DNA of 64,000 bases. Origin: Streptomyces viridochromogenes. Its GTDB lineage: Bacteria > Actinomycetota > Actinomycetes > Streptomycetales > Streptomycetaceae. The notes under the pieces are model-generated. The model was not told the origin of the DNA, did not search any database, and was given only the letters and a program-made list of their open reading frames with translations. The DNA is taken from positions 1 to 64,000 of the forward strand of contig NZ_LGUR01000151.1 in the NCBI RefSeq assembly GCF_001270495.1, in the 5' to 3' direction. Shown piece after piece: positions 18,255 to 26,786 of the stretch (its first letter is position 1; every line of letters begins with the position of its first letter). A program made the translations under genes and the position numbers.

Positions 18255-21158
18255 GTGGGCAGGACTTCTCGGCTGCGGATCGAGGTGCTCGGACCGTTAC
18301 AGGCATGGCGGGGTGAGGCCCGTCTGGATCTGGGACCGGTGAAGCGGCAGGCCGTGCTGGCCGCGCTGCTGCTGAGGCAGGGGGCCGTGGTCAGCCACGA
18401 GCAGCTGCTCGACGGGGTCTGGGGAGACGAGCCGCCCGCCTCCAAAGTGCTGCCCACGCACGTCAACTCCCTGCGCAGGGCGCTCGATCCGGAAGGCACC
18501 CCGCACACCGAGTCGGTGATCCGCAGCGGCAAGGGCTGGTACCACTTCGTCCTCGACGGCGTCCGCCTCGACACGACCGACCTGGCCGAGCGCGGCGAGG
18601 TGGCGCTGCGCGCCAAGAAGTCTGGCCAACTCGCCCTGGCCACCGAGCAGTTTGGCGAAGTGCTCGGACTGTTCCGGGGTGAACCGCTCGCCGGTCTGGA
18701 GGGGCCCTTCGCGCGCACCGAGCGGGACCGGCTCACCGAGCGGCGGCGGGCGCTCAGACGCGCATGGCTGGAGTGCCTCGTTCTGCTGGGCCGGTTCCGG
18801 GAGGCGCTGGACGACCTGGCCGACGTTTCCGGGCCCGACCTGTACGACGAGTCGCTGCTGGCCCTTCGGATCCGGGCCCTGTACGGCTGCGAACGCCAGG
18901 CGGAGGCACTGAACACCTACGAGGACATGCGGATCCGGCTGCGCGACGAGCTCGGCGTCAGCCCCGGCGAGGAGCTGCGCCGGGTGCACAAGGCGGTGCT
19001 GAAGCAGGACGACGGCTCCCTCCTCGGGGCGGCCCCGGCCCGGTATCGAGTCGGCGCCGTCAATGAACTTCCGGGTGACTTAGGGCAGTTGACGGGACGG
19101 GAGGCCGAGCTGGCCCAGCTGACCGCGCCCGCCGCGCCCGGCTCCGGCTCCGTGTCGATCGTGACGGTCGACGGTCCGGCCGGGGTGGGAAAGAGCGCGC
19201 TCGTCGTTCGCGCGGCCCGTGTGCTCAGCGCAGACCACCCCGATGGCTGCCTCTTCATGGACCTGCGCGCCCACAGCACCCACCAACGCCAGTCCCCGGC
19301 ACGGGCGTTGCAACGGCTGCTGCGCTCGCTCGGCGCGGCCAAGGGCGAGTTGCCGAGCGACCTCGACGAACTCACCGCCGCCTGGCGGGCGGCGACCAGT
19401 TCGCTACGGCTGCTGCTCGTGCTGGACGATGCCCTGGACGCCGATCAGATACGGCCGCTGCTGCCCGCGGGGGCGGGCAGCAGGGTCCTGGTGGCGGGCC
19501 GGCGTCGGCTGGCCGAGCTCGACGCGGACGTACGCGTCACCCTGGAGCCGCTGGCCAGCGGGGACGCCGTATCGCTGCTCACGCACCTCATCGGCGAGGA
19601 GCGCGCGAGCCGGGAGCCGGAGGCCGCGCGACGGCTGGCGGGGTTGTGCGACGGGCTGCCGCTGGCCCTGCGCATCGCCGGGTCCCGGCTGCAGAACCGG
19701 CGGGTCTGGACTGTGGAGTACCTGGTGGGTCGGCTGACGGACGACGAGGGGAGGCTCGGCGAACTGCGCGTCGGGAACCGCAGCGTGGAGGCCGCCTTCC
19801 GGCTGTCGTACGACCAACTGACCTCCGAGCAGCAGCGGGCGTTCCGGGTGCTGGGGCTCGCGCCGACGGTCGAGTTCGACGTGCTGACGCCGGCGGCGAT
19901 GCTGGGGCGTCCGGCGCGTGACACCGAGCGTCTCCTGGAGAGCCTGGTGGACATGAGTCTGCTGCAGGAGCCGCGGCCGGGGCGGTATCGGCTGCACGAC
20001 CTGGTGCGGGTGCACGCGCGGCGGTTGGCGGAGGCCGAGCCGGAGGCGGCGGTGGCCGCGCGGAGGGCGGCGCTGCGGCTGTTCCTGGACGCGGGGAGGA
20101 TGGCCAGTGACTGGGGGTCGGTGGCGTTCCCGACGGGGCCCCAGCCGACGGCGGGGAGCTTCGGCGGCTGGCGGGAGGCGGAGACGTGGCTGGACGCGGC
20201 GGGGGGTGAGCTGCCGGACGTGGTCGCGTATGCCGTGGAGTTCGGGGAGATCGACTACGCCTGCTGGATCGCCCACGCGCTGTGCGACTACTTCGTACGG
20301 CAGGGCCGGTACCACGAGTCCCAGACAGCCCTGGAGACCGCGCTCGCACGCGTCGACGAGGCCGATGACGAACACATGACCACCGGGCTGCGGGGCTGTC
20401 TGGCCTACACCAGCGTCTACCAGCGCCGATACCAAGAGGCGCGCGCCCTGTTCACCGAGGGACTGCGCCTGAGCCGGCACCACGGCCACCCGATCGACGA
20501 GGCCCGGGCTCTCACCGGGCTCGGATCCGTCGCCGTGAGTGTGGGTGAGGCCGACCAGGCGATCTCCCATGTCACCGAGGGGGTGTTCCTGTCCCGACGC
20601 CTGGGCGACGACTGGGCCGCCGCGATGGCCCGCCTCGTCCAGGGGCGCGCTCACCAGATCGCGGGACGGGACGAGGAGGCGCTGGCCTGCTTCGCCGCCG
20701 CGTGCATGCATGCCGAGGCGGGCGGCCGACAGCATGTGCTCGGCCGGGTACTGAGCCTCGCCGCCGACGCCCACCTCCGCCTCGGCCGGCACGGCGAGGC
20801 GAGGCACCGCCTGCGTCAGGCGGTCCACCTGGGCGAGCAGTGCGGGGACGTCTTCTTCTGCGCGCGCAACCTGACCCGGCTGGGCACGGTGGAACAGGGC
20901 GAGGGAAACCCGCGAGCAGCCCTCGCCTTCCACCGGCTGGCTCTGGAACTGCACGAGTCGCTGTCGCGTGTCACCGAGCCTGCCTACGACTGGCTGGAAA
21001 TGGACATCCGCACCCGCTTGGCAACCGCCCACCTGGCGACGGGTTCGGTCCACGAGGCGCACCGGCAGTTCCAGCGCGTCCTCGACGTGTACGAAGCCCG
21101 CAAGCGCCGCAAGGCTCACGCCGACCGGCTTGCTGAGGATCGAGTTCGGCGGCGGTGA
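18255..21158 (+). CDS. AfsR-like SARP regulator: wHTH-BTAD-NB-ARC-TPR
   Basis: 967 residues, close to the 993 of AfsR. An OmpR-type winged helix (about 6-100, VKRQAVLAALLLRQGAVVSH and SLRRALDP) and a bacterial transcriptional activation domain (about 105-250) form the SARP unit. An NB-ARC ATPase follows, with P-loop DGPAGVGKSA near 305-313 and the LLLVLDDAL Walker B. C-terminal TPRs run from about 650 to the end. SARP proteins recruit RNA polymerase at direct-repeat promoters; in AfsR, phosphorylation by AfsK stimulates DNA binding. The GTG at 18255 follows GGAGG by 7-9 nt. Two TTA leucine codons (18297 and 19080) suggest bldA control. It is divergent from a Ser/Thr kinase gene, the plausible partner. 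Confidence 0.92.
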   Translation: MGRTSRLRIEVLGPLQAWRGEARLDLGPVKRQAVLAALLLRQGAVVSHEQLLDGVWGDEPPASKVLPTHVNSLRRALDPEGTPHTESVIRSGKGWYHFVLDGVRLDTTDLAERGEVALRAKKSGQLALATEQFGEVLGLFRGEPLAGLEGPFARTERDRLTERRRALRRAWLECLVLLGRFREALDDLADVSGPDLYDESLLALRIRALYGCERQAEALNTYEDMRIRLRDELGVSPGEELRRVHKAVLKQDDGSLLGAAPARYRVGAVNELPGDLGQLTGREAELAQLTAPAAPGSGSVSIVTVDGPAGVGKSALVVRAARVLSADHPDGCLFMDLRAHSTHQRQSPARALQRLLRSLGAAKGELPSDLDELTAAWRAATSSLRLLLVLDDALDADQIRPLLPAGAGSRVLVAGRRRLAELDADVRVTLEPLASGDAVSLLTHLIGEERASREPEAARRLAGLCDGLPLALRIAGSRLQNRRVWTVEYLVGRLTDDEGRLGELRVGNRSVEAAFRLSYDQLTSEQQRAFRVLGLAPTVEFDVLTPAAMLGRPARDTERLLESLVDMSLLQEPRPGRYRLHDLVRVHARRLAEAEPEAAVAARRAALRLFLDAGRMASDWGSVAFPTGPQPTAGSFGGWREAETWLDAAGGELPDVVAYAVEFGEIDYACWIAHALCDYFVRQGRYHESQTALETALARVDEADDEHMTTGLRGCLAYTSVYQRRYQEARALFTEGLRLSRHHGHPIDEARALTGLGSVAVSVGEADQAISHVTEGVFLSRRLGDDWAAAMARLVQGRAHQIAGRDEEALACFAAACMHAEAGGRQHVLGRVLSLAADAHLRLGRHGEARHRLRQAVHLGEQCGDVFFCARNLTRLGTVEQGEGNPRAALAFHRLALELHESLSRVTEPAYDWLEMDIRTRLATAHLATGSVHEAHRQFQRVLDVYEARKRRKAHADRLAEDRVRRR

Positions 21159-21235
21159 TGTTCGGTGTCGTTGGAGTCGTGGGCCAGTGGAGAGGTCCCG
21201 GAGTCGACCCGGCGGGTGGTGCGCAGGGTGCACCG

Positions 21236-21571
21236 ATGCGGCAACCGACACCCCACGCCGCCCTGCGTCGGCCGGACCCGTTCGTCGGCGAGTGGGACCT
21301 GTGGGCCGCCGGCCGCACCGTCGGCCCGTTCCGGACGGAGTTCGCCTGGCTGGAGGGCGGCGCCTTCCTCGCCCCCTTCCTCCACCATGTCGGTGATCGG
21401 CTACGACGACACCGCCGACGAGTTCACCGCCCTCTACGCCGACGGCCGCGCCGTCGCCCGCGTCTGTCGCGGCAGCATGACCGACCGCACCTGGCCCCAG
21501 CAGCGGACGGCGAGGAGTGGACGACCGACTTCGACGCGGCGTTCGTGCGTGCGGGGAAGCCGCTGAGCTGA
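21236..21571 (+). pseudogene. Broken lipocalin/DUF1579-like gene
   Basis: Pieces of one protein lie in two frames. RPDPFVGEWDLWAAGRTVGP and RTEFAWLEGGAFL are read in the frame of 21236. Then VIGYDDTADEFTALYADGR and CRGSMTDRTW are read in the other frame from about 21387. The end, EEWTTDFDAAFVRAG, returns to the first frame. The order and wording resemble small beta-barrel proteins of the DUF1579/lipocalin-like type that measure about 150 residues. One frameshift plus an internal deletion between TDRTW and EEW destroys the gene. It lies just downstream of the AfsR-like gene. The 232 bp after it lead into the IclR promoter. Confidence 0.7.
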
Positions 21572-21737
21572 CGGGGCCGACCGACTGGACGCACGACGGG
21601 GGCCACGCGGCGCCCGTGCGGCACAGTGTGACGAGCCGCACACAAGAAACGGTACTGGCCGTTCATCGCGCCCGCGGAGCTTTCGAGCCGGTCCGCGCAA
21701 GGCCATTGCCGGGGCAAACGCACTTTGAGTAGCCTGT

Positions 21738-21772
21738 GTTCGTTATTCCGATCGGCTGTTGAAATTTCGAAC
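21738..21772. promoter_or_regulatory. Predicted IclR-type operator upstream of the IclR gene
   Basis: TTGAAATTTCGAAC (21759-21772) is a near-palindrome of the motif seen at 27757, 46900, 57420, 59757 and 61357. A weaker half, TGTTCGTTATTCCGA, begins at 21738. It sits 32 bp before the GTG start, so autoregulation is the simple inference. Confidence 0.6.
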
Positions 21773-21803
21773 GCAGCCTGACATCCAAGGGAGGGTGCCG
21801 GAC

Positions 21804-22577
21804 GTGGGACGCCTCGTACCAGCCGTGACCCGGGCTCTCGACATTCTCGAGCTCTTCCTCGACGGGGACGGCACGCTGTCCGCCCCCGACATCGTGCGCA
21901 AGCTCCAGCTGCCACGCACCACCGTGCACGAGCTGGTCACCACGCTCGCCGCCCGGTCGTACATCGTCCAGGTGCCGGGTCAGCCAGGACGGTACCGCCT
22001 CGGCGTACGGCCGTACCAGCTCGGCAGCCGGTACGCCGAGCAGCTCGACCTCGCGGCCGAGGGGCAGCAGGTCGCCCGGTCCGTCGCCGAGACCTGTGAC
22101 GAGACCGTGCACGTGGCCATCCTCGAGGGCACCGACGTCATCTACATCGCCAAGGTGGACTCGACGCACGCGGTGCGCATGGTGTCCGCCGCCGGGCGGC
22201 GGCTGCCCGCCCACTGCACGTCCGTCGGCAAGATGCTGCTGGCCTCCCTTTCCGAGCCGGAGCTCTCCTCCCGTATCGCGGACGACGCCGACCTCATCGC
22301 CATGACACCCAACAGCATCACCGACCCCGGCGCCCTGCGCGAGGCCCTCGCCGGGATCCGGCAGCGGGGCATCGCCGTGGAGAGCCGGGAGTCCAACCCG
22401 GACGTGTCCTGCGTCGCCGCGCCCGTGCGGGACCGTACCGGGCAGGTCGTCGCCGCCCTCTCCATCTCCGTGCCCATGATCCGCTGGAGCGACGACCGGC
22501 GCGTCGAGCTGGAGCAGCTCGCCGCCAAGGGGGCCGCCGAGCTGTCGGAGCGTCTCGGGCACCGGAGCGTGGCATGA
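21804..22577 (+). CDS. IclR-family transcriptional regulator
   Basis: 257 residues. The N-terminal winged helix-turn-helix (about 5-70) reads LVPAVTRALDILELFLDGDG, then LSAPDIVRKLQLPRTTVHEL. The C-terminal IclR effector domain (about 85-250) has VHVAILEGTDVIYIAKVDS, LPAHCTSVGKMLLASL and SCVAAPVRDRTGQVVAALSI. The GTG at 21804 is chosen over longer frames because AAGGGAGGG lies 8 nt upstream. It overlaps the lactonase gene (ATGA), so the effector is likely a sugar or sugar acid in that pathway. I infer that it binds the TTCGAAATTTCGAA-type palindromes repeated through this window and controls arabinan and sugar-acid genes. Confidence 0.9.
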   Translation: MGRLVPAVTRALDILELFLDGDGTLSAPDIVRKLQLPRTTVHELVTTLAARSYIVQVPGQPGRYRLGVRPYQLGSRYAEQLDLAAEGQQVARSVAETCDETVHVAILEGTDVIYIAKVDSTHAVRMVSAAGRRLPAHCTSVGKMLLASLSEPELSSRIADDADLIAMTPNSITDPGALREALAGIRQRGIAVESRESNPDVSCVAAPVRDRTGQVVAALSISVPMIRWSDDRRVELEQLAAKGAAELSERLGHRSVA

Positions 22578-23425
22578 CGGCGACCGCGTACGAGGTGGCC
22601 GTGCGTGCCGAGGCGGAGCTCGGCGAGGGGCCGACCTGGGACCCGGCGACCGGGCGGCTCCTCTGGATCGACATCCTGCGGTCCCGCATCCACACGTACG
22701 ACCTCGTCTCCGGGCGTCGCTCGGTCCGTACGGCCCCGCAGCACATCGGCGCCGTCAAGCCACGCGTCGGCGGCGGTCTGGTGCTGAATCTCCGGGACGG
22801 CGTGGGGCTGCTGGACCCGGACGACTCCTTCCGCTGGCTGCACCACGAGCCCCTCCCCGGCCGCCGCGCCAACGACGCCGCCGTCGCCCCCGACGGCTCC
22901 CTGTGGGCGGGCACCATGCGCTACGACGAGGCCCAGGGCGGCGGCACGCTGTCCCGGATCACCGGTGACGGCGCGGTCGAGGTGATCCTCGACGACGTGA
23001 CGGTGAGCAACGGCACCGGCTGGAGCCCGGACGGCCGGCTCATGTACTACATCGACTCACCGACCCGGCGGGTCGACGTCTTCGACTTCGTGGACGGCCG
23101 GGCCGTCAACCGGCGACCGCTCGCCGAGATCGAGGACGGCGCCGGGTTCCCCGACGGTCTCACCGTCGACGCCGAGGGATGTGTGTGGGTGGCTCTGTGG
23201 GAGGGCGCCGCGGTACGCCGCTACACGCCGGCCGGTGAGCTGGACCGCGTGGTCCCGCTTCCGGTGCCCCGCGTCACGGCGTGCGCGTTCGCCGGACCCG
23301 ACCTGACCGACCTGTACATCACGACGGCCCGCGTGGGCCTCGCCTCGCCGCCTCCGCTGGCGGGGTCGGTCTTCGTGGTTCCGGGCGCCGGGAAGGGGAT
23401 GGCGCAGCCGGCGTTCGCCGGCTGA
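22574..23425 (+). CDS. SMP-30/gluconolactonase-family sugar lactonase
   Basis: 283 residues of the SMP-30/LRE beta-propeller family. Metal ligands are recognisable: Glu in ELGEGPTWD near residue 17, Asn in RRANDAAVAPDG near 99, Asn in VSNGTGWSPDG, and Asp in GFPDGLTVDAEG near 196. The usual reaction is hydrolysis of an aldonolactone to the aldonate. The length matches the family. The start overlaps the IclR stop as ATGA. With the alcohol dehydrogenase at 57526 and the dehydratase at 58568 it would give the first three steps of a non-phosphorylative sugar pathway. Whether the substrate is L-arabinonolactone or a hexonolactone cannot be told. Confidence 0.88.
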   Translation: MTATAYEVAVRAEAELGEGPTWDPATGRLLWIDILRSRIHTYDLVSGRRSVRTAPQHIGAVKPRVGGGLVLNLRDGVGLLDPDDSFRWLHHEPLPGRRANDAAVAPDGSLWAGTMRYDEAQGGGTLSRITGDGAVEVILDDVTVSNGTGWSPDGRLMYYIDSPTRRVDVFDFVDGRAVNRRPLAEIEDGAGFPDGLTVDAEGCVWVALWEGAAVRRYTPAGELDRVVPLPVPRVTACAFAGPDLTDLYITTARVGLASPPPLAGSVFVVPGAGKGMAQPAFAG

Positions 23426-23434
23426 CCGAGTGGC

Positions 23435-23457
23435 CGCGGGTGAGCCCTTCACCCGCG
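23435..23457. terminator. Bidirectional hairpin between convergent genes
   Basis: CGCGGGTGA (23435-23443) and TCACCCGCG (23449-23457) form a perfect 9-bp stem with a 5-nt loop. It lies between the stops of the lactonase and the FAD oxidoreductase. There is no T-run, as is usual in Streptomyces. Confidence 0.6.
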
Positions 23458-23513
23458 CCACCCCCAACCGTCGATACCGCAGCCCCGCCGCCGCTCCCGC
23501 AGCCCCGCCGTCG

Positions 23514-24920
23514 CTACGGCAGCCCCGCCGCTTTCCTCTCCTCCGTCGTCAACGGCGGCCCGCTCAACGCAGGCTTGAGCGGGCCGATCGCGGCGGCCAG
23601 CAGGACGGACGGGGCCAGCAGCACCTCCGCGCCCCGCTCCAGCGACGTCACGTCCGTCACCCGGCGGGCGATCCGGCCGTTGCCGGTGGCGGTGTGCATC
23701 AGGCGGGCGACGTACGCCGCCACGAGCCGCTCCCGCACCGTGGGGCCGCTTTCCGTCGCGCCCGGGTAGAACACGTCCTGTCCTATGGCCATGTCCCAGG
23801 CCGCGCCGACCGGGCGGGCCAGCGCCCGCTGGACGCGGCGCGCCAGGCCGGGTGCCGTCGGCCCGTGCCGTCGGGTCATGTCCCGCAGGATCAGGGCGCT
23901 CTGGGCGGCGACCGCCAGACCGTGGCCGTAGACCGGGTTGAACGCGGCGAGCGCGTCGCCGAGGACGACGAGGTTGTCCGGCCAGGCAGGCATCCGCTCG
24001 TAGAAGAACCGGCGGTTGACGGTGGCGCGGGTGCAGTACACGGCGGACAGGGGATCGGCGTTCTCGATCAGTTGGCCGATCAGCGGGTGGCGTAGCTTCT
24101 CGCGGGCGAACGGGACGAAGTCCTCGGGCGCGGAGGTCGGTTCGCCGCCCCGGGTGCCGGAGAGGGTGACGATCCACCGGCCGTTCTCGATCGGCAGCAG
24201 GAAGCCCGCCCGGCCCGGCCCGCCGTCACGCGGGTCGGGCTGCACGTTGACGACCGGGAAGCCGTCCCGGGCGTGCTCGGGGGCGAGGTAGAGGCGACTG
24301 GCGTACGCCAGGCCGGAGTCGACCTCGCGTCGCTCGGGTGCGGGAAGACCGAGCGCCGTCAGCCACCTGGGCGTCCCGGAGCCGCGGCCGGTGGCGTCGA
24401 CGACCAGGCGGGCGGGGAGGGTGCGTTCGGCGCCGTCGCGGGTCCGGATCCGTACGCCCGTCACGGCGGAGGCGGTGCCGGTCAGCCCGACCGCCTCCGC
24501 CCGCTCGACCAGTTCGATCCGCTCGTCGGCGAGGACCCGCGCGCGGATCGTCGCGTCCAGCAGGTCCCGGCCGGCCAGGATCACATGGTGCGACTCGGGC
24601 CAGCGCCGGAACCAGCCCCAGGCCGACAGGGCGACCATGTCCGTGGTGACCGGCAGTCGGCGTGCCCCGGCCTCCCGGAGCACCTCGGTGACGCCCGGCA
24701 GCAGTTCCTCGATGGCCCGTGCCCCGCCCGACCACAGCATGTGCGCGTGCCGCGCCTGCGGCAGCCCCTTGCGGGGGTCGGGGCCGTCGGGCAGCGCGTC
24801 CCGGTCGACGACGACCACGCGGTCGGCGAACCCGGCGAGCGCGCGGGCCGCGAGCATGCCGGAGTGGGATCCCCCCAGGACGACGGCGGTTCTGACGTCT
24901 GGGGCGGGGCGTTCGTTCAT
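23514..24920 (-). CDS. FAD-dependent oxidoreductase/monooxygenase
   Basis: 468 residues. The N-terminal dinucleotide fold is AVVLGGSHSGMLAARALAGF followed by VVVVDRD. The second FAD motif GDALAAFNPVYGHGLAVAA lies near residue 325. Together these mark the PHBH/UbiH-like group of FAD monooxygenases. Substrate unknown. The ATG at 24920 is chosen because GGAGG lies 7 nt upstream; a longer frame runs to 25031 across an IS remnant. The 7-TM MAB_1171c-like gene is upstream on the same strand, and I recall similar genes adjacent in other streptomycetes. Here the TnpB remnant separates them. Confidence 0.8.
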   Translation of the reverse strand: MNERPAPDVRTAVVLGGSHSGMLAARALAGFADRVVVVDRDALPDGPDPRKGLPQARHAHMLWSGGARAIEELLPGVTEVLREAGARRLPVTTDMVALSAWGWFRRWPESHHVILAGRDLLDATIRARVLADERIELVERAEAVGLTGTASAVTGVRIRTRDGAERTLPARLVVDATGRGSGTPRWLTALGLPAPERREVDSGLAYASRLYLAPEHARDGFPVVNVQPDPRDGGPGRAGFLLPIENGRWIVTLSGTRGGEPTSAPEDFVPFAREKLRHPLIGQLIENADPLSAVYCTRATVNRRFFYERMPAWPDNLVVLGDALAAFNPVYGHGLAVAAQSALILRDMTRRHGPTAPGLARRVQRALARPVGAAWDMAIGQDVFYPGATESGPTVRERLVAAYVARLMHTATGNGRIARRVTDVTSLERGAEVLLAPSVLLAAAIGPLKPALSGPPLTTEERKAAGLP

Positions 24921-24943
24921 CGGGATGCCTCCGTGGATACCCC

Positions 24944-24973
24944 CGTCTTCAGGCGGGGGAGGAAACGGACTCC
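24944..24973 (+). repeat. Hairpin resembling an IS200/IS605 right end
   Basis: CCCCCG-TCTTCAGG-CGGGGG is followed by AGGAAACG. It has the shape of the right-end hairpin after the TnpB fragment at 25478-25512. It lies only about 25 bp upstream of the FAD oxidoreductase start, on the side where the missing part of tnpB would be. Confidence 0.45.
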
Positions 24974-25065
24974 TGCGGAGCGGGGCGGGGAGAGTCGATT
25001 CGCCTTCTGGCGGATCGGAGCCCATCACCAACTAGCAGCGTGTGCTCACAAGTTGACACCACTCG

Positions 25066-25477
25066 ACTCGTATGTGAAAACCAAACGCTCGTGATCGAGG
25101 ACCTGACCGTACGCACCATGGTCAGGAACCGGAGCCTGGCCCGCGCCATCAGCTATGCCGCGTGGTCGGACTTCCGGAGCATGCTGGAGTACAAGGCCGA
25201 CTGGTACGGACGGCAAGTGATCGCGGTGGACCGCTTCTTCCCCTCCGCCAAGTTGTGCTCCCACTGCGGCGCCCTCGCCGAGGCACTGCCGTTGAAAGTC
25301 CGCACCTGGACGTGCGGCAGCTGTGGCATGACCCATGACCGGGACGTGAACGCGGCGAACAACCTTCTGGCCGCCGGGCTGGCGGTGTCTGTCTGTGGAG
25401 CCGGTGTAAGACCTCAACGGAGAACTCCGGGCGGGCAGTCGGCGACGAAGCAGAAAGCCCCACGGCGCGAGCTGTAG
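25066..25477 (+). pseudogene. tnpB: IS200/IS605-type TnpB, C-terminal fragment
   Basis: About 137 residues of the C-terminus of a TnpB (OrfB) RNA-guided nuclease. The RuvC-II glutamate is in ENQTLVIEDLTV, the zinc-binding part is CSHCG...CGSCG, and the RuvC-III aspartate is in HDRDVNAANNLLAAGLA. The tail QRRTPGGQSATKQ is normal for actinobacterial TnpB. The first two thirds, including the wedge domain and RuvC-I aspartate, are absent, so it cannot be an active nuclease. No tnpA is present. An open frame begins at 25040, but sequence resembling TnpB starts near 25066. Confidence 0.85.
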
Positions 25478-25512
25478 GAATCCCCCTCGTTCGCCGAGGA
25501 GGAGGAAGTCAA
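25066..25512 (+). mobile_element. Remnant IS200/IS605-family element with right end
   Basis: The TnpB fragment is followed by GGAATCCCCCTCGTTCGCCG, then AGGAGGAGGAAGTCAA (25478-25512). This is a subterminal hairpin and an AAGTCAA-type end like actinobacterial IS605-family right ends, which also encode the 3' part of the omega RNA. The left end is missing. The last bases overlap the stop codon of the gene at 25509-26786. Confidence 0.65.
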
Positions 25513-26786
25513 GCGGGGGCACTCTCTGCGGGGGCGGTCGCTCGGGCGCGTACCGCCTCGATGTCGTCGGGCTGACGGAGGGCTTGGGACACGGCCTGGA
25601 TCTCCCGCAGCAGATATGCGGTGTCGGGGCCGGACGGGGAGGCGTCGGCCTCCGGGGAGCGCTGCCTGGTGTCGATGGCGTCCAGGAGCATCACGGCCGC
25701 GGCGAGGGCCTCCGCCCGGGCGGGCTCGGCGCCCAGGGCGAGGGCCGCGTCGTACGACCGTCCGCGCAGGTTCTCGTCGAGGTGCCGGGACACCTGGAGG
25801 AGCGCGTCACGGATGAAGGTCTCCCGGCGGATCAGCCGCAGTTCCGCGGTGCCGCGCAGGGTGAAGGGCTCGCGTCCGCCGGTCACCGAGCGCATCAGCG
25901 CGGAGAGCGTACGCAGATGGCGGTGGCGCAGCCGGATCCGCCAGTGCTCGTGCAGGTACTGGCCCGCGTGCGGGATGATGAAGCCCACGGCGACCAGGGA
26001 CGCGGAGACGCAGGCCGCCGACGGCGCCAGGTCGGTGCTCAGCCAGTCCAGGTCGTGGCCCGTCCAGCGGGCGAACACGGCGGTGAGCTTGGACGCGTCG
26101 AAGAGCAGGTTCGTCGCATAGCCGACGCCCAGGAACCGCAGGCCCCAGCGCAGCCAGGCGTCCAGGCCGTCGGTGCGGATCCAGTTCCAGATCAGCCGGG
26201 CCGTGATCGCGCAGGCCACGGTGTGCGCGAGCAGGTAGAGCAGGATCTGCTCGCGCATGAAGGGCGTCGTGGCGTAGTACGTGTCCAGGTCCCGGAGCCG
26301 TTCCACGGGGGCGTCGGCGAGTGCGAACAGCACCCATAGGGCGACGACCACGCCCACGTAGACGGAGACGACCCAGCGGGTCGCACGGCGGGTGGCGGCC
26401 GAGCGGTTGGTCAGGCCGTTGCGCCAGGCGATGATGAGCAGCAGCCACGACGCGCACAGCGCGGTGATGAGCGAGTACACCCAGGGCGCCGAGATGTTCG
26501 GTACGCCGGTGACGCGGTTGGTCCAGGCGATGGTGCTCGGGGCGGCGAAGACGAACACGGCGCAGGCGAACAGCAGCAGGCCGCCGACGGCGCGCAGCAG
26601 CGGGTCCCGCCACAGCCTGACGATGCTGGGCAGCTTGATCGCCAGGGCGGCGGTGAGGGCGACGGTCGGGATCCAGAAGGAGACCTGGACGTCACCGAAG
26701 AGCGTCGACGAGTCCGACGCCAGCCCGGTCGGGCCGGCCGCCAGTCCGGCCGCGAGCCCGGTCGCCGGTCCGGCCGCGAGCGTCAC
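25509..26786 (-). CDS. 7-TM MAB_1171c-family membrane protein
   Basis: About 425 residues. Seven hydrophobic helices span roughly residues 30-300 (for example WIPTVALTAALAIKLPSI, LLFACAVFVFAAPSTIAW, YVGVVVALWVLFALA and LLAHTVACAITARLIW). A cytoplasmic C-terminal domain follows (HLRTLSALMRSVTGGREPF, then RRETFIRDALLQVSRHLDE), as in MAB_1171c/DUF6545 proteins described as putative transporters. The GTG at 26786 is chosen because it overlaps the metallopeptidase stop (GTGA); the frame stays open to 27098 inside that gene. The stop lies inside the right end of an IS605-type remnant, so the C-terminal residues may have been altered by insertion. Function unproven. Confidence 0.75.
   Translation of the reverse strand: MTLAAGPATGLAAGLAAGPTGLASDSSTLFGDVQVSFWIPTVALTAALAIKLPSIVRLWRDPLLRAVGGLLLFACAVFVFAAPSTIAWTNRVTGVPNISAPWVYSLITALCASWLLLIIAWRNGLTNRSAATRRATRWVVSVYVGVVVALWVLFALADAPVERLRDLDTYYATTPFMREQILLYLLAHTVACAITARLIWNWIRTDGLDAWLRWGLRFLGVGYATNLLFDASKLTAVFARWTGHDLDWLSTDLAPSAACVSASLVAVGFIIPHAGQYLHEHWRIRLRHRHLRTLSALMRSVTGGREPFTLRGTAELRLIRRETFIRDALLQVSRHLDENLRGRSYDAALALGAEPARAEALAAAVMLLDAIDTRQRSPEADASPSGPDTAYLLREIQAVSQALRQPDDIEAVRARATAPAESAPA

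Noticed and set aside
19404..21641. 745-residue minus-strand open frame
   Set aside because: Opposite the AfsR-like gene, low-complexity, no motif.
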